DNA of 36,341 nucleotides from Deltaproteobacteria bacterium (lineage in GTDB: Bacteria; Desulfobacterota; DSM-4660; Desulfatiglandales; Desulfatiglandaceae): the NCBI GenBank assembly GCA_029933075.1, contig JAOZOW010000021.1, positions 1-36,341 of the forward strand. Direction: 5' to 3'. Below the pieces are notes generated by a model, which was not told where the DNA came from, ran no database searches, and saw nothing but the letters and a program-made list of their open reading frames with translations. Below are positions 32,701 through 36,341 of the stretch, one piece after another (the stretch's first letter is position 1; each line of letters begins with the position of its first letter). The position numbers and the translations under genes were made by a program.

Positions 32701-33870
32701 CTATTTAGCATCCCCTTTGTAATCCGTATCCAGGGTAAGACCCTCAATATCTGTGGTTTTCTCTCCCCGGGCGGCCTTGATAGAGTCAATGAGCCTACCA
32801 ATGATGGCCTTTCTCGTTGCATAACTCATTGCCGTGTCTTCTGTAATCAGGCCCTGCTTGAACAGCTCGGCGATACTCTGCTCAAAGGTCATCATCCCGA
32901 ATGCACCGCTTCCTTCAATAATATCATAGAAGGTCCTGTCTTCCGTCTCACCGTTCAATATGGTGTCTTTGACCCGGAGGTTGGTCCCCATAATCTCGAA
33001 AGCGGCCACCCGACCTCCACCCACCTTGGGCAGGAGCCTCTGGCAGGCGATCCATCGGACCGTATCGGCCAGCCGGATCCGGATCTGCTTTTCCTCTTCC
33101 TGTTCAAACATGCCCACGATCCTGTTGATAGTCTGCCCCGCATCCACCGTATGAAGAGTACTGAGGACCAGGTGGCCGGTCTCTGCCGCAGAAAGCCCTA
33201 TCTCCACCGTCTCCCTGTCCCTCATCTCACCCACGAGGATTACCTTTGGGGCTTGTCTCAGGGCGGCCCGGAGCCCAGAGGCAAAGCTATCGAAATCCAT
33301 CCCCAGTTCCCTCTGGTTGAACGTGGCCTTCTTCTGGGAGTGCACGTATTCCACCGGATCTTCCAGCGTGACCACATGAACGGAGGCCTTTTCGTTGATC
33401 TCATTCAATACCGCTGCCAATGAGGTGGATTTCCCACTGCCCGTAGCGCCGGTCACCAAGATGATCCCGTTTCGCTCTTCCGTCATCTTCAGAAACGCGC
33501 CTGGCAGGCCTAATTCATCAACAGTTGGGATTCGAGTGGCCAGCTGACGCATCACGATGGAATAACAGCCCTTCTGCGAAAAGATATTAACCCTGAAGCG
33601 CGCCTTTCCCGCCAACTGGTAAGAAGAGTCGCACGAGCCCTCCTCCAGCAGGGTCCTGGTCAAACGACGATCACCATCAATGAGATTTAGGGCAAAGATC
33701 TCTGTCTGAAAAGGGGTCAACCGTTCAACCGGGGGGTCGAGCGGCACGGGCATAAGCTGTCCCGAGGATTCTACCTGGAAAGGCTTATCCACGGTCATGT
33801 TGAGGTCGGAGACGTTGTCATAGGACTCCAGCATACTTGTTAGGATATAATCGATCTGCTGTTTACGCAT
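32701..33870 (-). CDS. PilT/PilU-like type IV pilus ATPase
   Basis: This hexameric secretion/retraction ATPase probably assists PilT in pilus retraction. Walker A is GATGSGKST (residues 141-149), the Asp box is TLEDPVEYVHS, Walker B is ILVGEMRDRETV and the His box is GHLVLSTLHT. The strict PilT C-terminal AIRNLIRE motif is not present; the equivalent reads TNLRVKDTILNGET, so a PilU-like role is more likely than that of the main motor. The length of 389 aa fits. The gene begins 38 bp after pilT in the same operon. The N-terminal PAS-like domain (MRKQQIDYILTSMLE) is normal for this group. Confidence 0.88.
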   Translation of the reverse strand: MRKQQIDYILTSMLESYDNVSDLNMTVDKPFQVESSGQLMPVPLDPPVERLTPFQTEIFALNLIDGDRRLTRTLLEEGSCDSSYQLAGKARFRVNIFSQKGCYSIVMRQLATRIPTVDELGLPGAFLKMTEERNGIILVTGATGSGKSTSLAAVLNEINEKASVHVVTLEDPVEYVHSQKKATFNQRELGMDFDSFASGLRAALRQAPKVILVGEMRDRETVEIGLSAAETGHLVLSTLHTVDAGQTINRIVGMFEQEEEKQIRIRLADTVRWIACQRLLPKVGGGRVAAFEIMGTNLRVKDTILNGETEDRTFYDIIEGSGAFGMMTFEQSIAELFKQGLITEDTAMSYATRKAIIGRLIDSIKAARGEKTTDIEGLTLDTDYKGDAK

Positions 33871-33908
33871 GGATATCCCTCCTTTTTTGCTGGGTCAAAT
33901 GTCATCAA

Positions 33909-34991
33909 TTAAACTTCTGTGAAATCCGCCGGGGGATTTTTAAGATAGGGGAGAAACACCTGTTTCTCATTTGCCTTGGTATAGGCATCCTCCGCAGTAA
34001 TGATCTTCTTTTTCAGGAGCTCCATGATAGCATCGTCCAGTGTCTGCATGCCGTATTTCTGGCCGGTCTGAAGCATGGAGGGGATCTGAAATGTCTTTCC
34101 CTCTCTGATGAGGTTTCTCACTGCGGGGGTAGCAATCATGATCTCCAATGCAGCCACACGACCAGAGCCATCCCTTCTCTTGAAAAGAGTCTGGGCAATG
34201 ACCGCCCGAATGCCGTCGGCTAACGTATTGCGGATCTGCTCCTGCTGGTTTTCCGGGAATACCTCGATAACCCGGTCCACAGTTTTGGAGGCGCTCGTGG
34301 TATGGAGGGTGCCGAAAACAAGGTGACCTGTGGAGGCCGCTTCGATGGCCAGGGAGATGGTTTCCAGGTCGCGTAACTCACCGACCAGGATAATATCCGG
34401 GTCCTCTCTAAGGGCCCCCCTCAGGGCTGCGGAAAAGGACTTGGTGTGCACTCCCACCTCCCGGTGGTTGACAACGGCCTTTGCGCTCTGGTGGACGAAC
34501 TCAATAGGATCTTCAATGGTGAGAATGTGATCTTTGCGTGTATGATTTGCTTCATGAATAATGGCAGCGAGGGTGGTGGATTTACCGCTGCCGGTTGGCC
34601 CTGTTACAAGCACAAGCCCTCTGGGCAGTTGAGCTAATCTCTTGATCACCCGTGGAAGCCCGAGGTCCTCGCAGGTCAAAATTTTTGACGGGATTTCCCT
34701 GAACACCGCACCCACGCCATATTTCTGCTGGAAAAAATTGGCCCGGTACCGCGCAAGGCCGGGGATCTCATAGGCAAAGTCCACATCACCTGTCTCTTCG
34801 AATGTTTTCACCTTGTTCTCAGGCGCGATCTCATACAGCATAGCCTTCAATCCGTCATTATCCAGAACCTTGTATTTTACCCTCTCAAGCTCGCCCTTGA
34901 TCCTGAGAATAGGCTGCTGTCCTGCAATCAGGTGCAGGTCCGACGCTCCCTGTTCATGCATGAGTTTGAAAAAAGCGTCAATTTGAGCCAT
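33909..34991 (-). CDS. pilT: Twitching motility protein PilT
   Basis: PilT is the ATPase that powers retraction of type IV pili at the inner membrane. The protein starts MAQIDAFFKLMHEQGASDLHL, the classic PilT opening. Walker A is GPTGSGKST (residues 131-139), Asp box TIEDPIEFVHQ, Walker B ILVGELRDLETI, His box GHLVFGTLHT and the PilT-specific motif VRNLIREGK. I place the start at ATG 34991 because GGGAGG lies seven bases upstream; the open frame continues to 35075, but the added residues are not conserved in type. It is the first gene of the four-gene minus-strand operon. No pilin or assembly genes are in the window. Confidence 0.96.
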   Translation of the reverse strand: MAQIDAFFKLMHEQGASDLHLIAGQQPILRIKGELERVKYKVLDNDGLKAMLYEIAPENKVKTFEETGDVDFAYEIPGLARYRANFFQQKYGVGAVFREIPSKILTCEDLGLPRVIKRLAQLPRGLVLVTGPTGSGKSTTLAAIIHEANHTRKDHILTIEDPIEFVHQSAKAVVNHREVGVHTKSFSAALRGALREDPDIILVGELRDLETISLAIEAASTGHLVFGTLHTTSASKTVDRVIEVFPENQQEQIRNTLADGIRAVIAQTLFKRRDGSGRVAALEIMIATPAVRNLIREGKTFQIPSMLQTGQKYGMQTLDDAIMELLKKKIITAEDAYTKANEKQVFLPYLKNPPADFTEV

Positions 34992-35066
34992 GAGTTCCTC
35001 CCAGCTATCCCTGTTTAATAATCGGCAGCAGCACACATATCCTGCCGTATGCACCAGTATTTTGCT

Positions 35067-35094
35067 ATTATACACAGGATAGTGCCTTGTTCAA
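35067..35094 (-). promoter_or_regulatory. Promoter of the pilT operon
   Basis: On the minus strand, TTGAAC (35094-35089) and a perfect TATAAT (35072-35067), preceded by TGTG, are separated by 16 bp. The expected start near 35060 leaves a leader of about 70 nt before pilT. Confidence 0.6.
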
Positions 35095-35178
35095 CCTCAA
35101 AATAATTCTTCAGGCCAACCCCATGTGCCAGTCCAAAAAAGCACACCGATGGTCTCGATCTGAGATACAGGGTTTTTA

Positions 35179-35207
35179 TTGACAACGCAGCCCGGATTCG
35201 ATAGACC
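35179..35207 (+). promoter_or_regulatory. Candidate promoter of the panB leader
   Basis: A perfect TTGACA lies at 35179-35184. At 17-bp spacing the -10 position reads TAGACC, which matches only three of six bases. If used, the transcript would cross a chain of hairpins and a terminator before panB. Confidence 0.35.
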
Positions 35208-35265
35208 TGCATCCAAATCTTGTCTCAAGGCGGGTGATCCGTACAGGAGGACACCCAGCCAAGCA

Positions 35266-35430
35266 ATGTTCTTTAATACTTTTTTCGCTGAGATTTATTT
35301 GCGGTGGCGCCGCCTGGATCGTTCACCAGGATCGACCGGGACGGTCGCACAGGGCCCGTGTGATCCCATTACGGGAGAAAAAATATTCTCCCTCCACGAG
35401 GGCATTGATTTCAACAAAGGCCTTCCGGTT
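35266..35430 (+). pseudogene. Possible remnant of an M23 (LytM-type) peptidase gene
   Basis: In the frame starting with ATG 35266 the translation contains GTVAQGPCDPITGEK followed by LHEGIDFNKGLPV. This parallels the M23 metallopeptidase core, in which G-x-R-x-DPITGE is followed by HxGxDF and GTPV; the His and Asp of HEGID would be two zinc ligands. The segment is short, lacks the rest of the domain (including the HxH ligands) and runs into the terminator hairpin and then across the panB start, so it cannot be an intact gene. A decayed fragment is the simplest reading; chance similarity is possible. Confidence 0.4.
35313..35402 (+). ncRNA. Hairpin-rich leader upstream of panB
   Basis: Several short perfect stems follow each other: CCTGG/CCAGG (35313-35330), CGACCG/CGGTCG with a GGA loop (35333-35347), GGGAGAA/TTCTCCC (35373-35392) and CCCTC/GAGGG (35390-35402). 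The last two share CCC, so they are mutually exclusive. With the terminator at 35417 this resembles an attenuation leader, although overlap with the M23-like fragment complicates that reading. Confidence 0.3.
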
Positions 35431-35455
35431 CCACCGGAAGGCCTTTTTCCTTTTT
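35417..35455 (+). terminator. Strong intrinsic terminator or attenuator before panB
   Basis: AAGGCCTTCCGG (35417-35428) and CCGGAAGGCCTT (35434-35445) form a perfect 12-bp stem with a five-base loop. T-runs at 35444-35448 and 35451-35455 follow. It stands 58 bp before the panB ATG, on the panB strand, with no clear promoter in between. Confidence 0.88.
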
Positions 35456-35512
35456 CACTACAGACGGCCTGTTCCACCGCCCGGGTCGTCAAATCAAAGT
35501 CAGGAGGAACTG

Positions 35513-36341
35513 ATGGAAAGGAAAAAAGTTACAATTGCCGAATTGCTCCACAAGAAAGAAACCGGGCAAAAGATTACCATGATGACCGCCTATGATTATC
35601 CAACGGCCAGCCTGGTGGATCAGGCAGGGATTGACACCATTCTGGTAGGGGATTCATTGGGCATGGTGGTCCTCGGGTACGACTCCACTGTGCCGGTCAC
35701 CATGGACGAGATGATCCATCATTGCAAGGCTGTGGTAAGAGGAGTAAAAGCCGCGTTCGTTATCGGAGACATGCCCTTCCTGTCCTACCAGGTAAGCATC
35801 GAGAAGGCCATAGAAAATGCCGGACGCTTTATCAAAGAGGCCGGATGCGACTGCGTGAAGCTGGAAGGCGGAAGCGAAATGGCCAATGTGGTAAAAGCCA
35901 TTGTTGATGCGGGCATCCCTGTGTGCGCACATATCGGTCTGACCCCCCAGACCGCCACCAAACTGAGCGGATTCAAGGTGCAGGGCAAGGATGCGGAAAG
36001 CGCCAGGGCCCTTTTCCAATCCGCTAAGGATCTGGAAAGGGCCGGGGCCTTTATGGTCGTCATGGAGTGCATCCCAGACCTCCTGGCGGAAAGAATCACC
36101 CGCGATCTGTCAATCCCTACTATCGGGATCGGGGCTGGAAAGCAATGCGATGGTCAGGTGCTGGTATACCATGACCTGGTTGGTCTGTTCGAACGTTTTA
36201 CGCCTAAGTTCGTAAAGCAATATACCAACCTGGCCCCTCAGATAAGAGAAGCCCTTATGAAATTTAAAGAGGAAGTCGAGAACGGTGTTTTCCCAGGGCC
36301 GGAACATAGCTTCGCCATGAAGGCGGAGGAAGCGGAGAAGA
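35513..36341 (+). CDS. panB: 3-methyl-2-oxobutanoate hydroxymethyltransferase, partial (3' end outside window)
   Basis: PanB transfers a hydroxymethyl group from methylenetetrahydrofolate to alpha-ketoisovalerate, the first committed step to pantothenate. ATG 35513 has AGGAGG at 35502-35507. Visible motifs are MMTAYDYPTASLVDQAGID, VGDSLGMVVLGYDSTVPVT with the metal-binding Asp, VIGDMPFLSYQ, VKLEGG, AHIGLTPQ, MECIP and IGIGAGKQCDGQVLVYHD. The 276 visible codons cover nearly the whole enzyme, and only the last few residues are lost. panC or panD may follow outside the window. coaX, which acts later in the same pathway, is 31 kb away in the window. Confidence 0.97.
   Translation, partial: MERKKVTIAELLHKKETGQKITMMTAYDYPTASLVDQAGIDTILVGDSLGMVVLGYDSTVPVTMDEMIHHCKAVVRGVKAAFVIGDMPFLSYQVSIEKAIENAGRFIKEAGCDCVKLEGGSEMANVVKAIVDAGIPVCAHIGLTPQTATKLSGFKVQGKDAESARALFQSAKDLERAGAFMVVMECIPDLLAERITRDLSIPTIGIGAGKQCDGQVLVYHDLVGLFERFTPKFVKQYTNLAPQIREALMKFKEEVENGVFPGPEHSFAMKAEEAEK

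Larger units (their letters stand above)
34992..35512. other. pilT-panB divergent intergenic region
   Basis: This 521-bp region without an intact gene contains the pilT promoter, a candidate leader promoter at 35179, an M23-like remnant, a series of hairpins and the terminator before panB. The part 35095-35178 shows nothing recognisable. Confidence 0.6.

Noticed and set aside
35179-35595. 138-aa open frame across the panB leader as an intact gene
   Set aside because: It crosses a strong terminator and the panB start in another frame. Only a short internal part resembles M23 peptidases, so I list that as a possible remnant.
1-36341. tRNA genes, CRISPR arrays, transposase genes
   Set aside because: All intergenic regions were read; no cloverleaf-like sequence, no regularly spaced repeats and no transposase-like reading frame were found.

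Overview
The window looks like chromosomal core DNA of a Gram-negative bacterium, most likely a Desulfobacterota (deltaproteobacterial) lineage. This is inferred from gene content and order, not from a database search: an ftsH-folP-coaX-mfd-surA-rodZ-tyrS-rpoH run, lipid A export and acylation genes, lipoprotein TPR proteins and PilT/PilU-type twitching ATPases. GC content is moderate. Most starts have GGAGG-type ribosome binding sites, and a few are TTG.

Region 1 (1-17909): a DUF4301-family gene on the minus strand runs off the left edge. A long plus-strand array follows: ftsH, folP, coaX, an LD-carboxypeptidase, mfd, a PpiC-type lipoprotein, surA, a RodZ-like protein, tyrS, an rpoH-type sigma factor, a 605-aa TPR lipoprotein and a probable LolA/LolB-like lipoprotein. 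The themes are protein quality control (FtsH, SurA, PpiC, RpoH), cofactor synthesis (folate, CoA) and the envelope.

Region 2 (18020-27827) is an envelope/lipopolysaccharide locus. On the plus strand are an MsbA-type exporter, an LpxL-type acyltransferase, a family 2 glycosyltransferase and, further on, an InaA-like kinase and a protein with two kinase domains in tandem. Between them lies a minus-strand three-gene cassette (ArnT-like membrane glycosyltransferase, polyprenyl-phosphate glycosyltransferase, LAB_N membrane protein). The cassette is bracketed by two directly repeated, roughly 310-bp foldback elements. Their arms pair almost perfectly, and their 36-nt central segment is identical between copies. 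I recognise no known element here; this is the most interesting signal in the window.

Region 3 (27899-31686): a protein with two ribbon-helix-helix-like segments is divergent from an Hsp20 gene, with an 8-bp inverted repeat in the shared intergenic region. Then come two small unknown proteins (the first behind a structured leader), a NUDIX hydrolase and a GHMP sugar kinase.

Region 4 (31698-36341): a minus-strand operon encodes PilT, a PilU-like ATPase, a zinc-ribbon/pseudo-receiver protein and a small helical protein. On the plus strand, panB runs off the right edge. It is preceded by a hairpin-rich leader that ends in a strong intrinsic terminator and appears to contain the decayed remnant of an M23 peptidase gene. 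No tRNA, rRNA, CRISPR array or transposase gene was seen.
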